Below are positions 10,001-18,900 of a stretch of DNA of 35,167 nucleotides, piece after piece (position 1 is the stretch's first letter; every line of letters starts with the position of its first letter). The position numbers and the translations under genes were made by a program. The notes beneath the pieces were generated by a model. That model was given only the letters and a program-made list of their open reading frames with translations. It had not been told where the DNA came from and did no database searches. Where the stretch lies: the IMG/VR virus record IMGVR_UViG_3300048028_000296, positions 1 to 35,167 of that record; one strand, 5' to 3'. This stretch comes from a virus.

Positions 10001-12281
10001 AAGCGCGGGTCCTCCATTTACAATAACATTAAGACGTGAAACCTCTAATTTTGATACTAATTTAGACGTAGACACTGTTTTAACGTTTACACCATCTTCT
10101 AATCCTAGCACAAATCCAACTCCAAAACATCCTGGTATACAGTATTTAGCTGTTTATGAAACAGAGCCTGTAGAAAGTTTATTAGATATATACTGGGAAA
10201 CATCTACGTCAGGTTTAATATCTGATTTAAATTCTGCTGTTTTAAATAATCAATCCACGCCTGCTGCAGCTAATATCTCAGGGTGGAATGCAGACACTTT
10301 TGATGAAGGATTATCGGCGCAGTCTAATATATTGGCACAACCTTTTTCTTTAGTAAATGATTTTGGGCTTGCGATAACATTAGATCCAAGCAACGGAGAT
10401 TATTTACAGTTATTAGGAGTAATAAATGGACAAGGTGTTAATGTTGCTAATTTTAATCAAGATCCATCATTTCCACTTCCTTTGTATTTTGAATTAGTTG
10501 ACACTAGTTCTGGAACAACAGGTGTTGGCCCTTGGCAAATTAGAACAACAGACTCAAGTGACATTGCAGATAATTTTTATGATAATATTTTCTTTATGTA
10601 TAATGAAGAAAATAGTGTTACTAATCGTCTTAGAAATTTTACGTTTCATTTTAGAATACAAGTAAATGGGCAAGTAAGTGATTTATTTGAACAAGCTAAT
10701 TTAAGCAATGTTAAACCTTTATTTACAAAAATAACCCAAGGTCCTACTACAACAATACCAGGATCTCCATTAACACCTCCATCTATACCTCTATTTCCAA
10801 ATATTCTTGCTGTTGAAGCTAATAGAGATTCAATAAATATAGCTTTTATAGAATTTCAAAATGGAGCTAACAACCCAGTTTTAGCTAGAAACACCCCTGA
10901 CTTTATATTAGGAGGAGATCTTAGTCTAATTAGCAATAATCAATTAGGCTACGATGGCATAATAAAGGCAAAAATAGGTAGTAATGACGAGTCCGCTGAA
11001 GATGCTTTTTTAGATGGTGAGCCTATATTTAGAATTGAAACCTTCTCGCTTGCATCTGGTCAAATCAACGCTAAATTAATTAACATACAAAGTGAAAATC
11101 CTTATTTACAAGCCTTAGTTTACTATGTTACAATAAGAGTCCAAGATGCTGGTGATTTTCAAGATATAATTTTTGAAGTAGACATGAGTTTAGATGTTCC
11201 TACAGATGTAATTAAAAATCAAGTAGCTTATACAAATGTGTTGGGTAGTGGCTATCAAGGTTTGTGGAATTCTCAATATGGTGTAGGACCTATATATACA
11301 TATCCTACTATAGCTGGGCATCCTTATACTTTAATAGATTTAACTGCTGCATCTATACCTGGATTATTACCAGCTCAAAGAGGTTACTACATATATGCTC
11401 AAGGTTTTTTTAATACTCCTAATTTTCCTAGTAGTTTTGATACAAGATCTAGGTTTAATAGACCTCTTACTGAATACTCTGGAATACCACAAGATTTATC
11501 TTTTGGAGGACCACCTATAGTTTTACCCTGGAATGAACCCAACTCTCAAAACCACAAAATAATAAGAGAATCAGATCCAACTGTTATTAATTTTGGCGGA
11601 ACTACTCCGATACAAATTTACAGTGAATGCACTCTTTTATCTTCTTCTACTATTGGAACAGCTCCTATTCCGGGAGATGGAGGTAGAACTAGACTTAATG
11701 TTCAAGTAGATTCTGGTGTTTTTCCTTTTAATAGTATGCAGGTTTTTGTAGGTGACCCAAACACTGAAGTTCCGAGAAGAGACGCTCAAATTTCTAATGG
11801 TGGATGTAGCACCTGCTCAGGAGGTTTACTTAATTTTCAAATGCTAGTTCTTCAAGTTGATGAAGTAAATGGAACTGTTGATCTTTGGGGAAATATTTCA
11901 AATGCTTTTAATTTAACAGTAGGTCAAAAAGTTTATTTTCTCGCAGGTAGTTCTAGTTTTTATGCAAATGATTTTGATTTATTACCAAGCGCTCAAAGTT
12001 GGTGGAATAATCCTAATGGAAGTTCAGTATATGGAAGCCCTTGGTATTTTTCACAAGATTTAAATAAAGTTAGAAAAATGTTTGAATATTCTGCGTGGAC
12101 TGGATTAAGGATTCTTTACAATCTTCCTGGAGTAGATGGAGAGTATCAACATTCTTGCCCTACAAATTGTATACATCCAGGATCTACATCAGGTTATCAA
12201 ACTAACTATCTTAGTAACACATATGCTGGAATAGAATGTGAAGTGCAAGATTATAGTAATTTAAATTTTGAAATAATATAA
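7047..12281 (+). CDS. Very large tail-associated structural protein
   Basis: 1744 residues, almost entirely beta-type (Asn, Ser, Thr, Gly, Tyr-rich) with no membrane segment. The N-terminus (KMNKDLDARILPNGEYRDA, about residues 13-31) matches a conserved opening of large structural proteins in marine phages. Three divergent copies of a beta segment with the pattern GS-V-G-GIP-T-V-S...TL-Q are inserted at about residues 447-522, 606-680 and 944-1017; two more copies are in the next gene. Cys pairs occur near the end (C1587/C1590 in GGCSTCSGG, C1704/C1708 in CPTNC, C1731). Order suggests the tail nozzle/stabilising protein or a receptor-binding tail component. The inserted segments and large size are unusual for a connector protein and suggest surface-exposed decoration. 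Confidence 0.8.
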   Translation: MAKAQNTFLKSKMNKDLDARILPNGEYRDAINVQISKSEGAQVGNLENVLGNTSVLNIQTVTNTTDLVCIGNFADEINSTVYLFLTDYTDTTPDEPNYSPTNGSCIISYNVLSGSSVVLVKGGFLNFSTTNLITGINILETLLFFTDNRNQPRVIDVSLANPNNLSQPIYYSSEDSISVAKYNPYQTIELWQKSILGQSASVPYETTMKDVSSKFLPNGGLGTRLGPYTGSASILLDAGTVAGDILNPLNPSGGFTRVGYITSSGGDIVIISGATVASTSYNSSANKWTINISGGNFPSIPSNETYQIIINPNPYYNSTFSGDPDYLEDKFVRFSYRYRFEDNTYSIFAPFTQTAFIPKQDGYFMYVDQAGVQDVDDESETYRSTVVYFVENKVNSIDLRIPLPYFNYDLQNALKVSQIDILYKESDGLSVKVIETIPVSEITTSSGICLAAGAQTVSAGSAINVDNIRGGINVGSRVIGSGVPDNTFVTSFTPTDPSNPVAGVLIVDQNVVLADNDFMTVGDISYFEYNYNSSKPTKTLPESELIRVYDKVPVKALAQEVAGNRVMYGNFINKNNPPDFINYNVACTPKSDFTLNEATVAYSGGAATYSAGSTIAVNVSKAPEGFFAGMIITCNAAGAIIPNGTLLTSTSNNGAGSANITLDQNITLPSGSVVLIFEPGGNVETTTSIVEYPNSSVKTNRNYQVGFVLSDRYGRQSSVILSNNKETITVGGISYSGSTLYSPYIDNIDKDQWPGNSIKLLVNELIAPDNSYNGNINSASYNPLGWYSYKVVVKQTEQDYYNVYLPGIMAGYPEDNIIELGKTSHAVLINDNINKVPRDLSEVGPDQKQFRSSVQLFGRVENTNIAISTNTGASNEQYYPERSSDTVSSIATAKDLFEYDASNPPQPNYFPQFYSIDSNPLIARISTEKQIGEISTTNYAPASAKVNIAVTNGNVVQLTNISGTVSPNDLVSGGDLPEGVYVFSISAGPPFTITLRRETSNFDTNLDVDTVLTFTPSSNPSTNPTPKHPGIQYLAVYETEPVESLLDIYWETSTSGLISDLNSAVLNNQSTPAAANISGWNADTFDEGLSAQSNILAQPFSLVNDFGLAITLDPSNGDYLQLLGVINGQGVNVANFNQDPSFPLPLYFELVDTSSGTTGVGPWQIRTTDSSDIADNFYDNIFFMYNEENSVTNRLRNFTFHFRIQVNGQVSDLFEQANLSNVKPLFTKITQGPTTTIPGSPLTPPSIPLFPNILAVEANRDSINIAFIEFQNGANNPVLARNTPDFILGGDLSLISNNQLGYDGIIKAKIGSNDESAEDAFLDGEPIFRIETFSLASGQINAKLINIQSENPYLQALVYYVTIRVQDAGDFQDIIFEVDMSLDVPTDVIKNQVAYTNVLGSGYQGLWNSQYGVGPIYTYPTIAGHPYTLIDLTAASIPGLLPAQRGYYIYAQGFFNTPNFPSSFDTRSRFNRPLTEYSGIPQDLSFGGPPIVLPWNEPNSQNHKIIRESDPTVINFGGTTPIQIYSECTLLSSSTIGTAPIPGDGGRTRLNVQVDSGVFPFNSMQVFVGDPNTEVPRRDAQISNGGCSTCSGGLLNFQMLVLQVDEVNGTVDLWGNISNAFNLTVGQKVYFLAGSSSFYANDFDLLPSAQSWWNNPNGSSVYGSPWYFSQDLNKVRKMFEYSAWTGLRILYNLPGVDGEYQHSCPTNCIHPGSTSGYQTNYLSNTYAGIECEVQDYSNLNFEII

Positions 12282-12316
12282 AAGTAATTTATATTTAAAA
12301 TAAGTAATAATTAAAT

Positions 12317-14206
12317 ATGGCAGGCGCAGTAATAGAAGTTAAATATTTTAACACATTTATACTTAAAAAAGTAAATGTAGGTGATAAACAAGTTTGGAAT
12401 GGCTCTTTTGGTATACCAGGAGGCACAAACGGTATTGGTGGTTATCCTACTTTTGGCTCTGGTGTTGGTGGTGATTACAGCTGGGCTATTGAAGAATCTA
12501 GAATAAGGGGTGGTTATAATAATACAACTGTAGATTTTGGAGCAAAAGCTTATATAGTAGAAGAAGAACCTCAAGGCACTAGAAAATTTAATACTCTTAT
12601 ATACTCTGGTATATTTAATTCTAGAACTGGTATAAACCAAACAAATGTTTTTTCTGTAGGTGAAGATATTACTAAATCTACAGATCCAGCTAATGGTTCT
12701 ATACAAAAGCTATATGCAGAAGATACTAATTTAAATATATTTCAAGAACTAAAAGTAAGCAGAGCATTAATAGACAAAGATGCTATATACGCCGCTGAGG
12801 GTGGAGGAACTGTTACTGCTAGTAATTTAGTAATTGGTGTTATACAACCATATGCGGGTAAATTTGGTATATCTCAAAATCCAGAAAGTTTTGCTACATA
12901 TGGTTATAGAAAGTATTTTGCAGATCAAAACAACAATGCAATTCTAAGATTATCTAGAGACGGTATTGAAGAAATATCTTCTTATGGAATGAAAGATTTT
13001 TTCAGAGACAAACTAAGTGGTGTAAATACTTTTTTTAATATTGGTAAAATTATAGGAGCTTATGACATACGTAATGACGACTATTTATTATCTTTACAAA
13101 ACAATATTTTTTATAATACTTTAAACTTTGATGAAAAAGCAAAAGGATGGGTTAGCTTTTTTAGTTATTCTCCAGATCAAGCCTTTAGTTTAAGAAATAA
13201 CTTTTACACAGTAAAAACAGTAGGAGGACAAGCTCAAACAAACGGAGCTGTTACAAGTTCTACTAATTTAGTAATAGATAATGTTCAAAACTTTATCCAA
13301 GCAGGATCTATAGTTACAACTTTAGGTTCTGGAATACCTGCAAATACAACTGTAGTAAGCTTTAACGCGACAACAGGTGCTTTAGTTTTAAGTGCTGCTG
13401 TTACGCTTGCAAACAATATAACATTAACATTTAGTGGTGTTGCGCAATTATGGAAACATTACGATGAACTAGTCAATAGAAATAACTTTTATGGACAAAA
13501 TAATAGAAGTAGTATAACTTTTGTTTTTAATCCTAACCCTGTTAAATCTAAAACTTTTAAAACAATAGCTTATGAAGGAAGCAGCGGATGGGAAGTAAGT
13601 TCATTTATTTCAGATCCTACTGGATCAAACAGAACTTCTTCAAACACTTTTACAACAAGTAACGATTCTACTTTTAGAATTACAAGCTACGATGAAGGAG
13701 AATACGCTATAATAAACACTCAAGCAACAGGCTTAGCGGCATCGACCAATACTACGGTTTTATTAAATACAACTACAGTTACTGGTCAAATATTAACTGG
13801 TGGAGATGTTAGTGGTATAGGTGTAATACCAGGAACTCGAGTAGTTTCATACGTTGCTACATCAGGTTTATTAACTGTAGATCAAAATTTAAATATAGCA
13901 ATAGGAGCAAGTTTAAGTTTTTCTAGTGGAGTTCCTCAATCGCAATATTTAGCTGTTTTTGGAACAACTAACCCAGCGGAACAAAAATACTATGCAGGCT
14001 TTAATAGAAAAGAAAATAAATATGTAGCTAACCTGTTTAATAACACTCAAGCTATGCCAGATGAAGTTCATTTTGGAGAGCAAATAGGCGGTATAAAAGG
14101 CTTTTATGCTACTGTAAAACTAAGCACAGATACTACAACAGATTTTGGTGGAGAGAAGAATTTATTTGTAGCAGAATCAGAATATATAATGAATAATGGA
14201 TATTAA
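12317..14206 (+). CDS. Tail structural protein with inserted beta repeats
   Basis: 629 residues, beta-rich. The N-terminal part (IEVKYFNTFILKKV, then a Gly-rich stretch to about residue 55) and the middle (SFATYGYRKYFADQNNNAILRLSRDGIEEISSYGMKDFF, about 195-235) look like a repeated beta-blade tail protein; ADQNNNAILRLSRDGI resembles a propeller or nozzle strand. Two copies of the beta segment found in the 1744-residue protein occur at about residues 311-374 (GSGIPANTTVVSF) and 476-538 (GIGVIPGTRVVSY). It lies 35 bases after the previous gene. Probably a tail nozzle or fibre-attachment protein. No enzymatic motif was seen. The long antisense reading frame over its 5' end is not considered real. 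Confidence 0.75.
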   Translation: MAGAVIEVKYFNTFILKKVNVGDKQVWNGSFGIPGGTNGIGGYPTFGSGVGGDYSWAIEESRIRGGYNNTTVDFGAKAYIVEEEPQGTRKFNTLIYSGIFNSRTGINQTNVFSVGEDITKSTDPANGSIQKLYAEDTNLNIFQELKVSRALIDKDAIYAAEGGGTVTASNLVIGVIQPYAGKFGISQNPESFATYGYRKYFADQNNNAILRLSRDGIEEISSYGMKDFFRDKLSGVNTFFNIGKIIGAYDIRNDDYLLSLQNNIFYNTLNFDEKAKGWVSFFSYSPDQAFSLRNNFYTVKTVGGQAQTNGAVTSSTNLVIDNVQNFIQAGSIVTTLGSGIPANTTVVSFNATTGALVLSAAVTLANNITLTFSGVAQLWKHYDELVNRNNFYGQNNRSSITFVFNPNPVKSKTFKTIAYEGSSGWEVSSFISDPTGSNRTSSNTFTTSNDSTFRITSYDEGEYAIINTQATGLAASTNTTVLLNTTTVTGQILTGGDVSGIGVIPGTRVVSYVATSGLLTVDQNLNIAIGASLSFSSGVPQSQYLAVFGTTNPAEQKYYAGFNRKENKYVANLFNNTQAMPDEVHFGEQIGGIKGFYATVKLSTDTTTDFGGEKNLFVAESEYIMNNGY

Positions 14207-14220
14207 TAAAAAAAAATAAT

Positions 14221-14886
14221 ATGGCACTACCCGCAATAATAGGAATGGGATTTTCATTAGCTGGAGGAATCTTTGGCGCTAGTGCAGCTAAAAGCGCGGC
14301 TAGACAAGCAGCTAGAGAAAGAAGCAGACTTCAAGCTAAATTATCAATGTTAGAAAATACGCGTCAAGAAATTATAAATCCTTATGACGCAGTTGAAGAT
14401 ACTTCTAATCTTATAACTAATCCTTTTGCAAATTTAGGAGTAGCTACAAAAGCAGCTGAAATAAAAATAGAAGAAGCTGATCTTGCTTTAGCTAGCACGC
14501 TAGATACTCTTAGAGCCACTGGAGCGTCTGCAGGTGGAGCAACAGCCCTTGCTCAAGCAGCATTAAGAAGCAAAAAAGGTGTAGCTGCTAGCATAGAACA
14601 ACAAGAGTCTCAAAACGAAAAAATGAGAGCTCAAGGCGAGCAGCAAAGACAGCAGCAATTAAGAGCAGAACAAATGAGATTACAGCAAGCTGAAGTAGCT
14701 GGTGAACAATTTATGTTTAGTACAAGAGAGCAGAGACAGATGCAGGAGTTAGATAGAACGGCGGCTTTATTAGGCGCGGCAACACAGGCAAATGCTCAAG
14801 CTAGAGCTGATCAAACACAAGCTATAACAGGCATGTTCGGTAGTTTAGCACAATTAGCACCGAGTGCATTTGGTAAAACAAGTTAA
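14221..14886 (+). CDS. T7 gp14-like internal virion protein
   Basis: 221 residues. Seen: a Gly/Ala-rich hydrophobic N-terminus (IIGMGFSLAGGIFGASAAKSA, about residues 5-25) followed by a long Gln/Arg/Ala-rich helical region (QQQLRAEQMRLQQAEVAGEQ, about 139-160) and an Ala/Gln-rich end. This layout (small, N-terminal glycine-zipper-like membrane segment, then helices) is that of podovirus internal core proteins such as T7 gp14, which is ejected and inserts in the outer membrane to extend the tail across the envelope. The two following genes would supply the remaining ejected proteins. The call rests on composition and gene order. Confidence 0.65.
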   Translation: MALPAIIGMGFSLAGGIFGASAAKSAARQAARERSRLQAKLSMLENTRQEIINPYDAVEDTSNLITNPFANLGVATKAAEIKIEEADLALASTLDTLRATGASAGGATALAQAALRSKKGVAASIEQQESQNEKMRAQGEQQRQQQLRAEQMRLQQAEVAGEQFMFSTREQRQMQELDRTAALLGAATQANAQARADQTQAITGMFGSLAQLAPSAFGKTS

Positions 14887-14887
14887 T

Positions 14888-15985
14888 ATGGAAAATAAAA
14901 ATATAACTACAAATTTACTTCTTAAGCAAATAAATCAAAGTAATGCTATAGCATACAATAATGATTTTTTAGCTCAAAGCTCTGATTATAATTTTAAAAT
15001 ATTAGAGGTTGCCTATGCTGATACAGCTAGAAAATATGCTGCAATAAAAATGGATATAAAAAATAATAATTGCACAACTGGTAATTGTTATTATGAAAAT
15101 CAAAAACTAAAGCAACTAGAAGAAGCTCCTCAAGTTTCTATTAATTTTATTCAAAACATTTTAGGTGAACTGGCTGTTACAGACACACCTAATTATGATG
15201 TAAATAATGATTATAGATATTTAGTTGCAAACTCTATATTTACATCTAAGCCTGGCTTTTCTAAAACAGATGGTTATAAGTTAGATTTATTTTTAAACGA
15301 TGATGGTACACAAACTATAGTATTTGATGGGCCTATGTTTGAAAAAGAATTAGTTATAAATAGTGCTGCATTAGAATCTATTTTAGAAGCAGATACGTTT
15401 TTAGTTACACCTACCCCAGGTATTGAAGCAGAAATGGTAGAACTTTTAGCTCAAGTAGGTATATTTAACTTAGAAGACGTTTTAGAAAATGGTACTTTAT
15501 CTCCTAACGCTAAAATATCAGAAGAGTTTATTTCTAAAAATGCTGATGGTAGTTTTGATTATATGATTATAGACATTGGAAACGGTAAAGGTAGAAATAC
15601 TTTGAAATTTGATTTAGATAAAATACAAAGAAAAGTAGATCCTTTTATAAACGCTGAAGTAGCTGGCTTATTGAGTTCTGAGCAACAAGCAGTTGCAGCA
15701 TGGAACGTTTATATAGCTAAAGGATCTACACCTGAAGAAGATGATCAAATGGTACAAAATGCTAATGCGGCTTCAGATAGTTGGAGTTACGAAAAAGATT
15801 TACCATTATCACAAGATAAAAAAACATTGTTTGAAAGCAAATACAAAGAATACTTTATGAACAATTATTTAAAGCAGTTTATAACTAATCAATTACCAAC
15901 TGTTCAAGAAGATGCTGGAGTATTTGATTTAGAAGAAGCAAGATCTGCTAAAGCACAAAAATTTATTGACGATAACAATTTATAA
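14888..15985 (+). CDS. Putative internal virion protein (unknown family)
   Basis: 365 residues from the ATG at 14888, chosen over the in-frame ATG at 14864 because the latter overlaps the gp14-like gene by 23 bases, whereas 14888 starts one base after its stop with an A-rich leader. Acidic, soluble, mixed alpha/beta. A Cys pair occurs near residue 70 (NNNCTTGNCYYENQ). No known motif was recognised. Its position between a gp14-like protein and the giant protein is that of the middle ejected/internal core proteins (gp15-like slot) in T7-type genomes, so that role is suggested but not shown. Confidence 0.7.
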   Translation: MENKNITTNLLLKQINQSNAIAYNNDFLAQSSDYNFKILEVAYADTARKYAAIKMDIKNNNCTTGNCYYENQKLKQLEEAPQVSINFIQNILGELAVTDTPNYDVNNDYRYLVANSIFTSKPGFSKTDGYKLDLFLNDDGTQTIVFDGPMFEKELVINSAALESILEADTFLVTPTPGIEAEMVELLAQVGIFNLEDVLENGTLSPNAKISEEFISKNADGSFDYMIIDIGNGKGRNTLKFDLDKIQRKVDPFINAEVAGLLSSEQQAVAAWNVYIAKGSTPEEDDQMVQNANAASDSWSYEKDLPLSQDKKTLFESKYKEYFMNNYLKQFITNQLPTVQEDAGVFDLEEARSAKAQKFIDDNNL

Positions 15986-15996
15986 AATATAATTAA

Positions 15997-18900
15997 ATGA
16001 GTCACATTACGTTATTACAGTATATTACTAAACTTCAAAACTTAGGTTTGACAGAGCCACAAGTAAACGCTGCTGCACAAGAGTGGAAAAAAACTCATAC
16101 ACCTGCACAAGGTCAAGAACCATCTGAAGTAATAGAACAAGTTGAAGTTTCTGAAGAGGGAAAGACAAGCGATGTAGGGACACAAGGTGCGAGCCCTACA
16201 TCAAATACGGAATTAGTACCAGAGAGTTCACCTTCTTTAGATGGACTATCAGCATCACAATCTCCAGTAATAAAAAATCTACTAGCTAGAAATAAAGCTA
16301 AAGAAACATACGAAAAAAACGTAAAACAAGTAGGTTTTTTAATAGAAGATCTAAATAAAACAGGAGATTTTACTGATATATACAAGTTTAATGAATCAAA
16401 TCCAGGATACGTAGATATAGAGGCTATTAAAGAATTTGAAAAAAAGTATAATGATCATCAGGCTAAAGTTCAAAAAGAAAGAGAGAAATATACAACTGTA
16501 GTAGATTTTGGTGAAGTGTATGCCCCAGGTGATGGATATGAGTATAAATTTGAAATAAATCAAGATACTAATCAAATTGATTATTATTCTAAATCTGACG
16601 GTCAAAAAGATTTTACACTTGTTGATCCTAATTCTAGTGATGATGAAAAAAGATTATTAGCTTTATCTGTTGTAAATAAATTAGGTCATTTAAGCGGCGA
16701 GTTAAAAGAGCAAGTAGAAGCTATATTAAAAACAAATAGAATTAAATCTAAAAGATTAGAAGCTGAAGCTAGACAATATCAAAAATACTTAGAGGAACAA
16801 AAAAATTCTATACAATTAGTTACAGATACTGGAGACGGAAGAAAAATAATTTCACTAAGTGAAAAAGACGAAAGAGCTTTTAATAATTATTTAGAAAATA
16901 ATAAAAAGGCTAAGTTGACAGGTATAAAAAGTGACGTTGAATATGAATTTGAATATCCTGTCGTTGAAGAATATTTTAACACCTTAAATATATCAGATCA
17001 AGAAAAAAAAGATAGAATAGAAATGTTTAAAATACAAGAAAAATATTCTAAACTATCTAAACAAGTTGAAGATAAAACAGCTTCTTTGCGTCAAATGGAT
17101 CAAAGAGCAGCTGGACCAGGTTATGCAGCTGTAACTATACCATTGCAAAAATTTAAAAAATCTGAAGAATATAAGCGTCTTTTAGAATTAAATAAAAAAT
17201 ATGGAGGATCTGAAGGTGTAGAAGATGTATTACAACCTACTCCAGAAGCTACAGCTTTATTTGAATCAAAACTTCAAGCAGAATATAACGAACTTAGTGA
17301 TTATGGTATAGAAGATAAAGTTATATTTAAAAACGTGTTTAGCCAAACAGTTAAAAACGATCCATTTATAGGCGCTAAATTAATAGAATTAAAAATAGCA
17401 GCAAGACCTTTATTAAGAGAAAAAGCAAAAGAATTACAAACTAAATACGATACGTCAACTAAAGAAGGTTATGACAATGCCACTAAAGAGTATGAAAATT
17501 ACTCAAAAGAGTTAATACAAGATAAATTAGAAGCTGATCCAGAATATCAAAAAAGATATAAAGAATTATTACTTGTTGGGGGTTCAGCTCAACAAGACAT
17601 ATTAAGAAAACAACAAAGAGAAAATGATCCTTTTTTTGCCACTTTAGATCTTCTAAAAAAAAGCACTTCTGGTGGAGAGTTAGCTTTTGGAAGTGTCGAG
17701 CAGCTACTTAAAACTTTTAAGTCTAATCAAAAAGCTTTTAATGCAATACAATTAGATTTTGCTTCTAGCGACTTAGATGAAACAAAATCAAAAAGAGAGG
17801 CTTTAATAAGAGCTGTTAAAGAGGGTAAAATTAGTGGAGATACGGTGCTTGGACGGCGTTTTGCAAGAAAATTTAACGAGGCTGGTAATATCACAATAAA
17901 TGATCTTATTGAAAGATATGGTGAGGATGTAAAAGAAGATTTAAAAGAAGTTGCTGAACAATTAGACGATCTAGCTGAAATAGAAAAAGCTTTAAAAGGT
18001 TATGCAGAAATCGATCAAGATGCCCCATGGTTAGTTAAAACAACTCAACAGTTTGCGGCTTCGGTTCCTTATATGGCTGCTGCTTTAGGCGGTACAGCTG
18101 CTACTTATTTTAGCGGAGGAGCTGCAGCACCTCTTATAGCTACTGGAATGAACGTATTAGGCTCTGCGTATATGGGTTTAGATTTTTATGGTCAACAATG
18201 GTATGACACTTTTATGCAGGGCGTAGAAAATCAAGCAGAAACAGAAGGTGTTAGTCTTCAAGACATGTCAAGCGATGAAAGAAAAAACTATTTAACTAAA
18301 GCTTTAGAAAGCGGAAGATACGACAAATCCGCAGACGCGGCGGCTGCAGCCACTCTTATGACTTTTACTGAAAGATTTGGTTTGCAAAAACAATTTTCAG
18401 CATTTGGAAAAGCACTAGGCTTAGGCAAAGACGGTGTTGCTTCTTTAGTAAAGGGTCAGTGGAAACAAGCTGGTAAAAGTTTTGCAAGAGGATTTATAAA
18501 TAAAACTGGAGCTTATATAGCTGAGTTTGGAACAGAATTTAGTCAAACAACAATAGCCGATCTTCAAAAAGGCTTGTCTTTAGGTTTAGGGAGTGAATAT
18601 GTAAATTGGAAAAATAGTTGGGAAGCTGGAACTCAAGGAGGTAATGTTGCCCTTTTAATGCCGGGTGTTGCTAGTGTCGTAACTCAGACAGCTGTTGAAG
18701 TAAGAAATACTGCTAGAAAATTAGCAATTAATTTTGCCTCTGAAAGTAATTTTGCAAAATCTAGTTTAGCTGTAAACAATTGGTTTAAAATGGCCAATCA
18801 AAGGTTAGATACTATTTTTGATAATGGTAATAATCCTGAATATAGCAGAGAGCAATATGAAGCAGATAAAAACGCTATTAGTACTACTTATAATAGCAGA

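Noticed and set aside
12311-12706. 131-residue - strand frame over the 629-residue tail gene
   Set aside because: Antisense to a clear coding region, Tyr/Ile/Phe-rich composition typical of the reverse of AT-rich genes, no neighbours on that strand.
14864-14887. Earlier start of the 365-residue gene
   Set aside because: Overlaps the gp14-like gene, while 14888 directly follows its stop.
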